Source: JAXDMK01 sp963790325 (lineage in GTDB: Bacteria > Actinomycetota > Acidimicrobiia > Acidimicrobiales > AC-14). Taken from it: 64,000 nucleotides of DNA. A program made the position numbers and the translations under genes. This document shows positions 11,035 to 19,874 of the stretch, piece after piece. The notes beneath the pieces are model-generated. The model saw only the letters and a program-made list of their open reading frames with translations, did not search any database and was not told the origin of the DNA. The DNA lies in contig CAWBNY010000003.1 in NCBI GenBank assembly GCA_963790325.1, positions 1,054,001 through 1,118,000 on the forward strand. The letters run 5' to 3'. The stretch's first letter is position 1, and each line of letters starts with the position of its first letter.

Positions 11035-13610
11035 TCGTCGGCAGGGTGCCCGTTGCTGTCGGGCGACCCGGAGCCGTTGGTCTCGTCGACCGGCTCCGGC
11101 CACACCGGCGGCGGGGGCGGCGGCGGCGGGACCGGCGCAGCCGACGGCCGCGACCAGGGCGAGGGCCCCACGTAGGTGCCGTCGGCCCGCACGACCACCG
11201 GGTCGAGGCTCCCGTCGGGCCGGCGCTGGCCGTTGAGCTTGGGCAGGGGTATCTCGAACTCGCCGTGGCCCTGGTGGGCGGCGATGGCCTGGGTGTGGTA
11301 CTCCTCCGCCACCCGGGAGAACTCGGGATCGGCGTAGACCCGGCCGTCGATCAGGGGTCCGGGGCGGCCCTCGATGATGGCCTCGATGTCGTCGCCGGTG
11401 ACGGTCTTGTGGGTCTCCAGGGCGTGGGCCACGGCCAGGACCTCGGTGCGGTTGGCCTTGAGCAGGTCCTCCGCCCGCTGCAGCAGCTCCTCCAGCTTCT
11501 CTTCGATGCGTTCGCCCAGGCCGCCGTGGAGGAGGTCGGCCTCGGTCTTGCTCTTGCCGTCGCCCTTGCCCGGCCGGCCGCCGCCGCCGATGCCGACCTT
11601 CTGGGTGACGCCGTGGGAGGTGACGGTGGTGCCCATGCCCCAGTAGCCCTCCATGAGGGTGGCGATCTGGGTCGCGCTCTCCAGGTCGCCGGACACGCCC
11701 GACGAGTTGTCGCCGTCGAAGAACAGCCGCTCCCCGGCCAGCGAGGCGAGGGCGACCATCACGTCGGCCTCGTACTCCGTGCGCCAGCGGGTGAACTGGT
11801 CCTCGGGCGGGATGGACGCCACCATGCCCAGGTAGGTGCCGCCCTTCTCGATGGTGGCGATGTCGATCGTGAGGTGACGGCGGACCCGGAAGGCGGTGAC
11901 CGCGTGGCACGCCTCGTGGACCGCCACCGCGTGGCGCTCCCGCTCGATGTACTCGACGTCCTCCGGGGGGCCCAGGTCCTTGAGCTGCTTGGCCTTGACC
12001 ACGTCGGACCAGCGGATCGTGTCGCGCCCGTCACGGATGGCGTTGATCAGGGCCTCGTTGACCAGATCCTTGATGGTGGCCCCGGTGGCGTAGGGGGTGA
12101 TGGTGGCCAGCTTGTCGATCTCGGCCGCGGTGAGCGAGTGGTGGACCTTGTCGAGGTAGCCCTCGTAGGTGCGGATCCGCCCCGCCTTGGACGGGTAGCC
12201 CACCTTGTAGATGCGGTCGATACGACCGGGCCGCAACAGGGCCTCGTCGAGGGCCTGGGGCATGTTGGTGGCCATCATGACCATGATCCGGTACTTGGGC
12301 GGCGGCTTGGGCCGCATGCCCAGGGTGCGTCGCACCACCCGGTTCATGAAGCCGCGCGGCTTCTTGAGGCCGGACAGCTCGGTGAGGAGGGCCTGGAGGG
12401 TGCCCATCCCGCCCCCGCCCATCCCCATGCCGGCGATGATGCGGTTGCGGATCCCCCCCCGGGGCTCGTCGCCCGAGCTCTGCTCCATGGTCTGGCGGAA
12501 GAGCAGCGAGGCGGTGTCCTGCGACAGGTACGACATCCCGTTGCAGCCGCCGTGGCCGGCGTGGGAGAACGCGGAGAACGGGGAGCCCATGCGCTGGCCC
12601 CCGAGCGGGCCGCCCTCGGTGAGCTGGCCCCGGCTGCCCAGGGAGTCGGCCTCGTCGAAGAACACGATGACCCCGCCGTAGCGGACGGCCAGCTTGCGCA
12701 GCTTGCGGAACAGCGACTTCACCTTGAGGATGCCGACGCCCATGAACATCTGGATGAAGGCGCCCGGGTCGACGAACACGTAGGGCTTGCCCGTCTCGCC
12801 CGCCACCGCCTCGGCCATGAGGGTCTTGCCGGTGCCGGGGGGACCCCACAGCAGCAGGCCGCCGGGCACGTAGCCGCCCTTGGCCTCGATGTCCTCGGGC
12901 GCCTCCAGGAACAGCATGTTCTCCTTGACCCGCTCGACCACCGGGTCCTGGCCCCAGACGTCGGTGAACCGGGTCTTGATGTCGTCGGGGAAGTAGACCT
13001 CGGTGCCGCCCCGGGACAGGAACCAGAAGATGGCGGCGAACTGGCTCACCGCGAGGAACATGAAGAAGACCAGCTGCAACACCATCGGCATCGCCGACCA
13101 GATGGTGCTGGGGAGCTCGAACAGGGCCAGGATCGGCGACTTGTGGTTGGCCGCACCGACGATGATGGACACGATGGCCAGCAGGGCCAGCCACTTGGCG
13201 GCCCGGGCCATCCGGAACCGGGTCCAGTCGTTCCACTTGCCCGACCTGCGCTCCAGGCCTCCGAACACGCGCTGGCTCCAGAAGCCGTAGTAGGCGGCGG
13301 AGTGCTCGCTGACCACGTAGTGGAGCTGGCGGACTCCCTCCAGCAGGATCAGCAAAAGCAGCCACCACCGGTCGCGAAGCGCCTGGTTGAAGGCGTCGGC
13401 CACGGGGATGATCGGGTTGTCGATCACGGTCGCCCAGAACAGGACGAAGAACACCAGCCCCAGGGCGACGAGGAACTTGCAGCGGTCCCACGTCGACATC
13501 GGCTTGCGGGTGCGCCGCTCCTGCCGCGGGGCCTTGTACTCGGGGGGCGGGGTGGGGCCGGTGTCCGGGGCGGGCCAGGCCAGCCCGGGAGGTGTGCCGG
13601 TCGGGCTCAT
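11031..13610 (-). CDS. Divergent FtsH-like membrane AAA+ zinc protease
   Basis: 859 residues. An N-terminal tail (1-40) is followed by about four hydrophobic segments (roughly 43-62, 81-98, 138-154, 170-198) instead of FtsH's two. The AAA module has Walker A GPPGTGKT (256-263), Walker B VIVFFDEAD (314-322) and a second region of homology (MMATN to RPGRIDR, 447-465). Between them, at about 325-440, lies a Gly/Met-rich insertion. The peptidase motif is HEACH (565-569) with Asp642 as likely third zinc ligand, so it is probably active. A proline-rich tail (about 800-859) ends it. It is probably a membrane quality-control protease distinct from the housekeeping FtsH. Confidence 0.88.
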   Translation of the reverse strand: MSPTGTPPGLAWPAPDTGPTPPPEYKAPRQERRTRKPMSTWDRCKFLVALGLVFFVLFWATVIDNPIIPVADAFNQALRDRWWLLLLILLEGVRQLHYVVSEHSAAYYGFWSQRVFGGLERRSGKWNDWTRFRMARAAKWLALLAIVSIIVGAANHKSPILALFELPSTIWSAMPMVLQLVFFMFLAVSQFAAIFWFLSRGGTEVYFPDDIKTRFTDVWGQDPVVERVKENMLFLEAPEDIEAKGGYVPGGLLLWGPPGTGKTLMAEAVAGETGKPYVFVDPGAFIQMFMGVGILKVKSLFRKLRKLAVRYGGVIVFFDEADSLGSRGQLTEGGPLGGQRMGSPFSAFSHAGHGGCNGMSYLSQDTASLLFRQTMEQSSGDEPRGGIRNRIIAGMGMGGGGMGTLQALLTELSGLKKPRGFMNRVVRRTLGMRPKPPPKYRIMVMMATNMPQALDEALLRPGRIDRIYKVGYPSKAGRIRTYEGYLDKVHHSLTAAEIDKLATITPYATGATIKDLVNEALINAIRDGRDTIRWSDVVKAKQLKDLGPPEDVEYIERERHAVAVHEACHAVTAFRVRRHLTIDIATIEKGGTYLGMVASIPPEDQFTRWRTEYEADVMVALASLAGERLFFDGDNSSGVSGDLESATQIATLMEGYWGMGTTVTSHGVTQKVGIGGGGRPGKGDGKSKTEADLLHGGLGERIEEKLEELLQRAEDLLKANRTEVLAVAHALETHKTVTGDDIEAIIEGRPGPLIDGRVYADPEFSRVAEEYHTQAIAAHQGHGEFEIPLPKLNGQRRPDGSLDPVVVRADGTYVGPSPWSRPSAAPVPPPPPPPPVWPEPVDETNGSGSPDSNGHPADD

Positions 13611-13611
13611 A

Positions 13612-14241
13612 TCAGGGCTCCTTGACGGTCCAGGAATCGGCGATCTCGGTGATCGTGCGCCGGTTCGCGGCGTAACAGTCTGCCTCGCACCCGACGATGA
13701 AGAAGTAGACGAGGCTGGTGGTGGGGTCGACCAGGCCGGTCTGGTCGACGGTGAAGGAGTTCTGGGTGCCCTCCACCGTGTACACGATCCGGGTGCCCCG
13801 CAGCCCGTCCTTCTGGGTGATGGTGTGGGGCCCGTCGACCACCTCGACCTCGCCCAGCTCCTTGTCGAGGATCTCGTCGATGGGGATGACCTCGTTGCGC
13901 AGCGCCTGGAGGGAGAACGTGTCCCGCTCCTCGATGTCGAGGCTGCGGACCCGGACCACGCCGAAGGGGAAGGCGGCCGTCTGCAGGTCGTGGTCGAGGG
14001 ACGGCCGGGGGTCGGCGTCGAAGATGGCCAGGTAGCGCAGGCCGTTCTCCTCCGCCGCGCTGAGCTGGGCCCCGGTGGACGCGATGACCTGCTGCTTGTC
14101 GAACAGCTGCCAGTCGTCGGGGATCTTGTAGTAGGCGTTCTCGGACGAGGTCTTGACGTACTTGAAACCCGAGTCGGCGCAGCCGGCGGCGATCACCCCT
14201 GCGAGCGCGACGGCCGAGACGCGTGCCACGAGTCGCCTCAT
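13612..14241 (-). CDS. Lipoprotein, possibly PsbP/LpqN-like
   Basis: 209 residues from ATG 14241. Lipobox AAGC with Cys21. The mature part starts FKYVKTSSENAYYKIPDDW and ends in a TSLVYFFIVGC...EIADSWTVKEP segment. This resembles the PsbP/Mog1-like fold of actinobacterial LpqN-type lipoproteins, where a strand of the form 'y.i.iP..W' opens the domain and 'i..Si....' closes it. Two Cys (in GCEADCY) may pair. Its stop ends one base before the FtsH-like gene's start, so the two are probably co-transcribed and may work together at the membrane. Family call tentative. Confidence 0.72.
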   Translation of the reverse strand: MRRLVARVSAVALAGVIAAGCADSGFKYVKTSSENAYYKIPDDWQLFDKQQVIASTGAQLSAAEENGLRYLAIFDADPRPSLDHDLQTAAFPFGVVRVRSLDIEERDTFSLQALRNEVIPIDEILDKELGEVEVVDGPHTITQKDGLRGTRIVYTVEGTQNSFTVDQTGLVDPTTSLVYFFIVGCEADCYAANRRTITEIADSWTVKEP

Positions 14242-14336
14242 CACGGCACCATTCTCCACGGTTTTTTGCCCGAGGGTCGACGCGGTGGGCCGCATCCCCG
14301 AGAAGTGTTGCGCCCCATACCCCTGGTATCGACAGC

Positions 14337-14367
14337 AGAGGGCCGCGACCTGAGGTCGCGGCCCTCT
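14337..14367 (-). terminator. Perfect 14-bp hairpin downstream of the surface protein gene
   Basis: AGAGGGCCGCGACC, loop TGA, then the exact reverse complement. It begins 23 bases past the surface-protein stop on the minus strand and lies before the lipoprotein gene. There is no U tract, as in many high-GC actinobacterial terminators. It probably separates the highly expressed surface-protein transcript from the lipoprotein-protease unit. Confidence 0.7.
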
Positions 14368-14389
14368 GAACTGCTCTAGATGCTGAAGG

Positions 14390-16072
14390 TCAGATGCGGC
14401 GCTGGATAAGCGTGCGGCGCAGGCGGATGAGCCCGAGCCCGCCCAGGGCCAGTGCCCCGCCCAGGACCAGCGGGGTGGCGTCCCCACCGGTGGGTGCCAG
14501 GCTGCCACCGGCGATCTGCGGTCCGTTGAGGACGAACCGGCCGGTGATGGCGCTGCCTTCGATCTGGCCGCTGCCGAGCACCAAGTCGTCACCGGCGGCC
14601 CGTCCCCGGCAGTTGCCCAGGGCCGCGCTCACGTCGACGATGTCACGGATGACGGCCTCGCCGGAGGCGCCGCTGATGTGGACCACCAGGTTGACCTGGA
14701 TCGGTGGATCACCCAGGGCGTAGCTCCCCAGGTTCTCCCATGTCACCCGGTTGGCCGGGCCGACCACGCCGCCGTTGTCGGCGCTGACGATGTTGAAGGT
14801 GACGGAGCCGCTGGCGACCTCGACGGTGTCGACGGCCCGGATGTTGACCAGGTCACAGGCGAACAGGGCGTTGAACAGGCTCGGGTCGCTCGGGATGCTG
14901 ATGGTGAAGGTGACGTCCTGGCCCACGGCGACCGGGTCGGGGTTGGCGACCTTGCTCACCGGGAGGTTGCAGCGGATGCCGCCGGCGGGAGCGCTAACCG
15001 CACCTTCGAAGTGGGCGAGGCCGACATCGAGGGCGCTGATCCCGGGGAGGGTGAGCAACTGCAGGCGCAGCGTGTCGGCCGACGCCGACGCCGACGTGCC
15101 GTCGGCGGCGACGGACGGGGCGCCGGTGCCGTTGAGACCGACCGGCGGGGCGCCGAGGCGCAGGGTCAGCAGCGGCGGGATGGGGAGGTTGACGCCGCCC
15201 GCGCCCAGCAAATCCTGCAGGCTGAGCGACAGGAGGGTGGCGGCGCCGGCGCGGACGGTGATGACCGGGGTGCCGGTGTAGGCGCTGCCGTTGCGGGGGT
15301 CGCCCGGCTTGCCGGTGGCGGTGGTGCGGAAGCCCACCGGGCCGAGGATGTCGATGGTGATGTTGGTGCCGGCCACGCTCACCGGGGCCACGATGGCCTG
15401 GGACTCGGCGACGATGCCGTAGGTGCCGTCACCGTTGGGGACCATGTAGGTGACGGTGCGGGTCTCGGTGACCGAGTTGCCCGTGGCGCTGGTGCCGATG
15501 AGGCCGCCGCCGGCGCCGGGGAGCACCTGGAGGTTCTCGACGTAGCCGCCGCCGAAGGTGAGGGGCCGGCCGACCGGGCAGAAGTCGGGGTGGTAGGTGG
15601 CTTGGGCCTGACCCCGGGCGGTGGACGCCGTCAGGAGCCCGGGCAGGTTGATCGGGATCTCCTTGGTGACCAGCGGGCTGGGCGGCGCGGCGTTGGCCTC
15701 GGCCAGCTGGGCCAGCTTGATCTGGTTGACGTCGACGGCCTGGACGGTCGGCGTCAGCAGGCCGATCTCGACCCCGGTACCACGGCCGTAGGCGTTCTTG
15801 CCCGGCTGCGGCGGGCCGACGGCCTGGCCGAACTGGTTGTTGACGGTGCCGTTGAGCCCGGTGGAGTTGACCACGCCAGCGGACATGGCCACCTGGGTGT
15901 TCGCCACCTGGGTCGCACCGAGGGCCACCGCGTTGAGCGCGACCGCCGAGGCACTGCCGTAGGCGGCAAATGGCTGCGTCGCCAGCTGGGCCTCCACACG
16001 AACGGGGGAGGTGACGAGCAGCGCACCCGTGACGACCACCCCCGTGAGTACTCGAGCTACTCGCTTCCCCAC
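14390..16072 (-). CDS. Secreted cell-surface protein with LAPTG-type wall-anchor tail
   Basis: 560 residues. The signal peptide (VGKRVARVLTGVVVTGALL...VEAQ) is followed by a beta-rich body with many Gly, Val, Thr and Asn and few Cys. A DUF11-like segment (VSKVANPDPVAVGQDVTFTI) occurs near residue 375. The C-terminus has LAPTG, a hydrophobic helix and a basic tail (RLRRTLIQRRI), the arrangement of a sortase substrate. The GTG at 16072 is fixed by an AAAGGAG ribosome site five bases upstream. No sortase gene is in the window. Role unknown; structural surface coat or adhesin is possible. Confidence 0.8.
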   Translation of the reverse strand: MGKRVARVLTGVVVTGALLVTSPVRVEAQLATQPFAAYGSASAVALNAVALGATQVANTQVAMSAGVVNSTGLNGTVNNQFGQAVGPPQPGKNAYGRGTGVEIGLLTPTVQAVDVNQIKLAQLAEANAAPPSPLVTKEIPINLPGLLTASTARGQAQATYHPDFCPVGRPLTFGGGYVENLQVLPGAGGGLIGTSATGNSVTETRTVTYMVPNGDGTYGIVAESQAIVAPVSVAGTNITIDILGPVGFRTTATGKPGDPRNGSAYTGTPVITVRAGAATLLSLSLQDLLGAGGVNLPIPPLLTLRLGAPPVGLNGTGAPSVAADGTSASASADTLRLQLLTLPGISALDVGLAHFEGAVSAPAGGIRCNLPVSKVANPDPVAVGQDVTFTISIPSDPSLFNALFACDLVNIRAVDTVEVASGSVTFNIVSADNGGVVGPANRVTWENLGSYALGDPPIQVNLVVHISGASGEAVIRDIVDVSAALGNCRGRAAGDDLVLGSGQIEGSAITGRFVLNGPQIAGGSLAPTGGDATPLVLGGALALGGLGLIRLRRTLIQRRI

Positions 16073-16288
16073 GTCCGCTCCTTTGGTCCTTCGCAACCCA
16101 GGCGGTGGTCCCGACTGGTTCCCCACGACCGAGGGTCCTTACCATGCCCGATGGCGAGCATGCCCGTCCAGAAACCGGAGCCGCGACCCTCTGCCGGCTC
16201 GGTTTATCTCCCGCCGATTCAAACGTACAAACTTTTCTGGCGGGAAGCTACTACTGATGTGCTCCTGGGCGCAGATCCGACGGCAGCG

Positions 16289-17821
16289 GTGAGCGCCTGC
16301 GACGTGGTCGTCGTGGGCGCCGGGCACAACGGGCTGGTGGCCGCCTGCTACCTGGCGCGGGCCGGCCTGGAGGTCGTCGTCGTCGAGGGGCTGGACCATC
16401 CGGGGGGTGGGTCGAAGACGGCCGAGACGGTGCCCGGCTACCGCTTCGACACCCACTCGGTGGCCCACAACATCATCAACATGACCACCATCCCGGCCGA
16501 GCTCGACCTGGCCGGCGCCGGCCTCGTCTACCAGGAGATGGACCCCTTCTCCGTCGCCGTCCACGCCGACGGCCGCCGGGTCCGCTTCTTCCGCTCCGTC
16601 GAGGAGACGGTCGACTCGATCGCCGAGTCGAGCCCGTCCGATGCCCGGGCCTACGCCGGGTTCATGCGCCAGGCGTTCCCCGTCGTGCGAACGGTGCTGC
16701 CCGCGATCCGGGGCGAGCTCTCGGCCCGTGACCTGCCCCGGCGGCTGGTCGCGGGGGCGGCCGCCCTGCACCGGCACCCGTTCGGCACCGTCCGCGACGC
16801 CCTCGGGACCTACGACGCCCTGCTGCGCCGGCGGCTGGCCTCCGACCTCACCCGGGGACCGGTGGCCGCCTTCGCCGCCCATGCGGCCATGGGACCCGAC
16901 CAGGCGGGCGGGGCCGTCTTCGCCTGGTGGCAGGCCGCCTACCACCTGTTCGGGCAGTGGCACGCCCGGGGCGGGGCCCAGGGACTCACCGACGCCCTGG
17001 TGGCCCGGCTGGCGAGCCTGGGGGGCGAGCTGCGCTGCGGAGCCCGGGTGGCCCGCATCGAGGCGCCGGGAGGGCGGGTGCGGGCGGTCGTCACCGAGGC
17101 GGGCGAGCGGGTGGTGACCTCGTCGGTGGTGACCGCCATCGACCCCAAGGTGGCCCTGCTCGAGCTCCTCGACCCGCCCCTGGCGGGGGCGGCCGGTGAC
17201 GGCCTGGCCGCGGTGCGGCGGGGCAACGTCGTCCAGGCCCTGGTCCACGTGGCCGTCGACCGCCTCCCGCCCTATCCCGGCGGCCGGGCGGGCGACTGGA
17301 ACGGGCTGCAGAGCTTCGTCGACCATCTCGACGACCTGAACCGGGCGTTCTCGACGTCGGAGGCGGGCGAGCTGCCCGACGTCCTGCCCCTCTACCTGTT
17401 CACCACCTCGGCCCTCGACTCCACCCTGGCGCCGGCCGGCCACCACACCGTCTACCTGGCCTGCCCCGCGGCACCGTTCGCGGTGCGGGGCGGGTGGGAC
17501 GCCCGCCGGAAGGAGTTCGTCGAGCGGGCCCTCGACGTGGTCGAGCAACGGGCGCCCGGCTTCCGGTCGAGCATCCAGGGCGTGGCCGTCCGCACGCCCG
17601 ACGTCATGGAGCGCGAGGAGCGGTGGCCCGGCGCCCACCCGATGCACGTCGACCTCGCCCTCGACCAGCTCGGGCCCCTCCGTCCCACCCGGCGCCTGGG
17701 CCGTCACCGCACGCCGGTCGCCGGGTTGTACGTGTCGGGGGCGGGCACCAACCCCACCGGCGGCATCGCCGGGACGCCGGGACGCGGTGCGGCTCGGGCC
17801 CTGCTCTCCGACCGGTCGTAA
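16289..17821 (+). CDS. FAD-dependent oxidoreductase, phytoene dehydrogenase-like
   Basis: About 510 residues of the CrtI-related (COG1233) family. The FAD-binding Rossmann motif is at the very start (VVVVGAGHNGLVAACYLARAG, then the glutamate in VVVEG and the GGGSKT loop), and the C-terminal FAD motif is GLYVSGAGTNPTGGIAGTPG. GTG 16289 puts the Rossmann strand at residue 5. An in-frame GTG at 16259, preceded by GGGAAG, would add ten residues and cannot be excluded. The upstream stretch 16195-16260 is unusually AT-rich and probably holds the promoter. No carotenoid genes are near, so the substrate is unknown. Confidence 0.88.
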   Translation: MSACDVVVVGAGHNGLVAACYLARAGLEVVVVEGLDHPGGGSKTAETVPGYRFDTHSVAHNIINMTTIPAELDLAGAGLVYQEMDPFSVAVHADGRRVRFFRSVEETVDSIAESSPSDARAYAGFMRQAFPVVRTVLPAIRGELSARDLPRRLVAGAAALHRHPFGTVRDALGTYDALLRRRLASDLTRGPVAAFAAHAAMGPDQAGGAVFAWWQAAYHLFGQWHARGGAQGLTDALVARLASLGGELRCGARVARIEAPGGRVRAVVTEAGERVVTSSVVTAIDPKVALLELLDPPLAGAAGDGLAAVRRGNVVQALVHVAVDRLPPYPGGRAGDWNGLQSFVDHLDDLNRAFSTSEAGELPDVLPLYLFTTSALDSTLAPAGHHTVYLACPAAPFAVRGGWDARRKEFVERALDVVEQRAPGFRSSIQGVAVRTPDVMEREERWPGAHPMHVDLALDQLGPLRPTRRLGRHRTPVAGLYVSGAGTNPTGGIAGTPGRGAARALLSDRS

Positions 17822-17831
17822 GTTCTGCCCT

Positions 17832-19370
17832 ATGCCTGATGCAATCGAGTTCACGGAACGGATCGTCACGGCCTATGCGAGCAAGGGCCCGGCGGTGGAG
17901 CTGGGCCGGGCCGTGCTCGACGGGACGATCCTGCCGGATGCGGTGGTCCAGGTTCCGGCGGCCATGTGCAACCGTCACGGGCTGATCGCGGGCGCCACCG
18001 GGACGGGCAAGACCAAGACCCTCCAGCTCATGACCGAGCAGCTGTCGGCGATGGGTGTCCCGGTGTTCGCGGCCGACGTCAAGGGCGACCTGAGCGGGCT
18101 CAGCCGGCCGAGCGAGGCGGGCGATCGGGTGACGGCGCGGGTCGATGAGATGCAGTTGGAGTGGAGCCCGGCCGGGTTCCCGGTGACCTTCCTGTCGCTC
18201 GGTGGCCACGGTCCGGGGGTACCGGTGCGGGCGGCGGTCTCCGCCTTCGGGCCTCAGCTGCTGGCCAAGGTGATGGACGCCAACGAGACCCAGTCCTCGT
18301 CGCTGACCCTCGTGTTCCGCTACGCCGACGACAACGGGCTGGCCCTGCTCGACCTGGCCGACCTGCGGGAGGTCCTGAAGTACCTGGTCAGCGACGACGG
18401 CCAGGACGACCTGAAGGACATCGGGGGACTGTCGTCGGCCACCGCCGGCGTGTTGCTGCGCAAGATCGTCGAGCTGGAGGAGCAGGGGGCGGAGGACTTC
18501 TTCGGCGAACCGGAGATGGCGGTGTCCGACCTCATCCGCTGCACCCCCGAGGGGGCGGGCGTGGTGTCGTGCCTGGAGCTGGCCGCAGTCCAGGACAAGC
18601 CCAAGCTGTTCTCGACGTTCCTCATGTGGCTGCTGGCGGAGCTGTTCCACGACCTGCCCGAGGTCGGCGACCTCGACCAGCCCAAGCTCGTCTTCTTCTT
18701 CGACGAGGCCCACCTGCTGTTCGACGACGCATCCGAGGGATTCCTCGACCAGGTGGCGCAGACGGTGCGGCTGATCCGGTCCAAGGGGGTGGGCGTGTTC
18801 TTCGTGACCCAGCTGCCCGACGACGTCCCCGAGGAGGTCCTGGGCCAGTTGGGCAACCGGGTGCAGCACGCGCTGCGGGCGTTCACGCCCCGGGACGCCA
18901 ACGCCTTGAAGGCGGCCGTCACCACCTATCCCAGGACCTCGGACTACGACCTGGAGGAGGACCTCACCCAACTGGGGACGGGCGAGGCCATGGTGACGAT
19001 CCTGTCCGAGCGGGGGGCGCCGACGCCGGTGGCCTGGACCCGGATGCGCCCGCCCCGGTCGCTCATGGCCGCCATCGGCGAGGAGGCGATCGACCAGGCG
19101 GCCAAGGAGAGCTCGTTGTGGTCGAGGTACGCCACCGAGGTCGACAGGGAGTCGGCCCGGGAGAAGCTGGCGGCGAGGATGGCGGAGTCGACGGACGTCG
19201 AGATGGAGATCGAGGTGGAGGCGCCGGCGCCGCCCAAGCCGAAGGCCAAGGCGCCGGCCAGGAAGGAGGACGACAACGCGGTGGTCGGCTACCTCAAGTC
19301 GCGGGAGGGGCGGTCGATGATCAACACGGTCGTCCGGGGGGCGTTCGGACTGCTCCGCCGGGGCCGCTGA
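17832..19370 (+). CDS. HerA-like ATPase, DUF853 family
   Basis: 512 residues. Walker A is GATGTGKT (54-61) in GLIAGATGTGKTKTLQ, followed by FAADVKGDLSGL; Walker B is LVFFFDEAHLLF at about 286-297; a glutamine sensor lies in FFVTQLPDDVPEEVLGQLGNRVQHALRAF. These are hallmarks of the YjgR/DUF853 branch of HerA/FtsK-type ATPases. An acidic then Pro/Lys-rich linker (about 450-480) separates a small C-terminal segment. It lies 10 bases after the oxidoreductase stop. Cellular role not established for the family. Confidence 0.9.
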   Translation: MPDAIEFTERIVTAYASKGPAVELGRAVLDGTILPDAVVQVPAAMCNRHGLIAGATGTGKTKTLQLMTEQLSAMGVPVFAADVKGDLSGLSRPSEAGDRVTARVDEMQLEWSPAGFPVTFLSLGGHGPGVPVRAAVSAFGPQLLAKVMDANETQSSSLTLVFRYADDNGLALLDLADLREVLKYLVSDDGQDDLKDIGGLSSATAGVLLRKIVELEEQGAEDFFGEPEMAVSDLIRCTPEGAGVVSCLELAAVQDKPKLFSTFLMWLLAELFHDLPEVGDLDQPKLVFFFDEAHLLFDDASEGFLDQVAQTVRLIRSKGVGVFFVTQLPDDVPEEVLGQLGNRVQHALRAFTPRDANALKAAVTTYPRTSDYDLEEDLTQLGTGEAMVTILSERGAPTPVAWTRMRPPRSLMAAIGEEAIDQAAKESSLWSRYATEVDRESAREKLAARMAESTDVEMEIEVEAPAPPKPKAKAPARKEDDNAVVGYLKSREGRSMINTVVRGAFGLLRRGR

Positions 19371-19436
19371 CGGGTCGGTCCCGGACGCGCCGGAGCCTCT
19401 GGGTATGCTGCTCGGACTCATGTACAGGGAGGGTCC

Positions 19437-19742
19437 GTGCCGGGAAAGTTCGTGATCAAGAAGGGCTCCACCGGAAAGTTCCGCTTCAACCTGGTGTCCA
19501 CCAACGGCCAGGTCGTCGCCACCAGTGAGGCCTACGAGACCAAGGCCTCGGCCCAGGCGGGCATCCGGTCGGTGAAGAAGCTGGCCCCCGACGCGGTCGT
19601 CGAGGACACCACCACCGCCGAGTGGGCCGCCGCCGACGCCGCCCGCAAGGAAGCGGAGAAGGCGAAGAAGGCCAGGAAGGCGGCTGCGGCCAAGAAGGCG
19701 GCCGCCAAAGCCAAGGCCGAAGCCAAGGCCGCCGAGGCCTAG
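19437..19742 (+). CDS. DUF1508 (YegP-like) protein with lysine/alanine-rich tail
   Basis: 101 residues. Residues 1-50 form a single DUF1508/YegP unit (GKFVIKKGSTGKFRFNLVSTNGQVVATSEAYETKASAQAGI). Residues 62-101 are a Lys/Ala/Glu-rich tail with repeated KKA and AKA units, reminiscent of histone H1-like or nucleoid-protein tails. GTG 19437 has an AGGGAGGG ribosome site at 19426-19433, and TATGCT at about 19403 could be a -10 element. YegP-type proteins are small and of unknown function; nucleic-acid binding by the tail is inference. Confidence 0.85.
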   Translation: MPGKFVIKKGSTGKFRFNLVSTNGQVVATSEAYETKASAQAGIRSVKKLAPDAVVEDTTTAEWAAADAARKEAEKAKKARKAAAAKKAAAKAKAEAKAAEA

Positions 19743-19874
19743 GGGCGAGCGGCCGGCCCGGCGGGCGGGACACGTAACCCGACCTGGTGGCGGTCAAGGC
19801 CCTCGGCGGGCGTTCAGCGTCACCGGTTCGCCGACGCCACCGCGGGAGTGCCGGCCGCCCGGGCGGCACCCCTC

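Noticed and set aside
14678..16260. Long plus-strand open frame running through the surface-protein gene
   Set aside because: Its translation is low-complexity Gly/Arg/Asp text antisense to a clear secreted protein; only the part after 16259 is the real oxidoreductase.
19848..19869. GC-rich palindrome between the DUF1508 and nuoF genes
   Set aside because: Core GCCGCCCGGGCGGC is a perfect palindrome with no loop and no T run; may be chance in such GC-rich DNA, so not called as a terminator.
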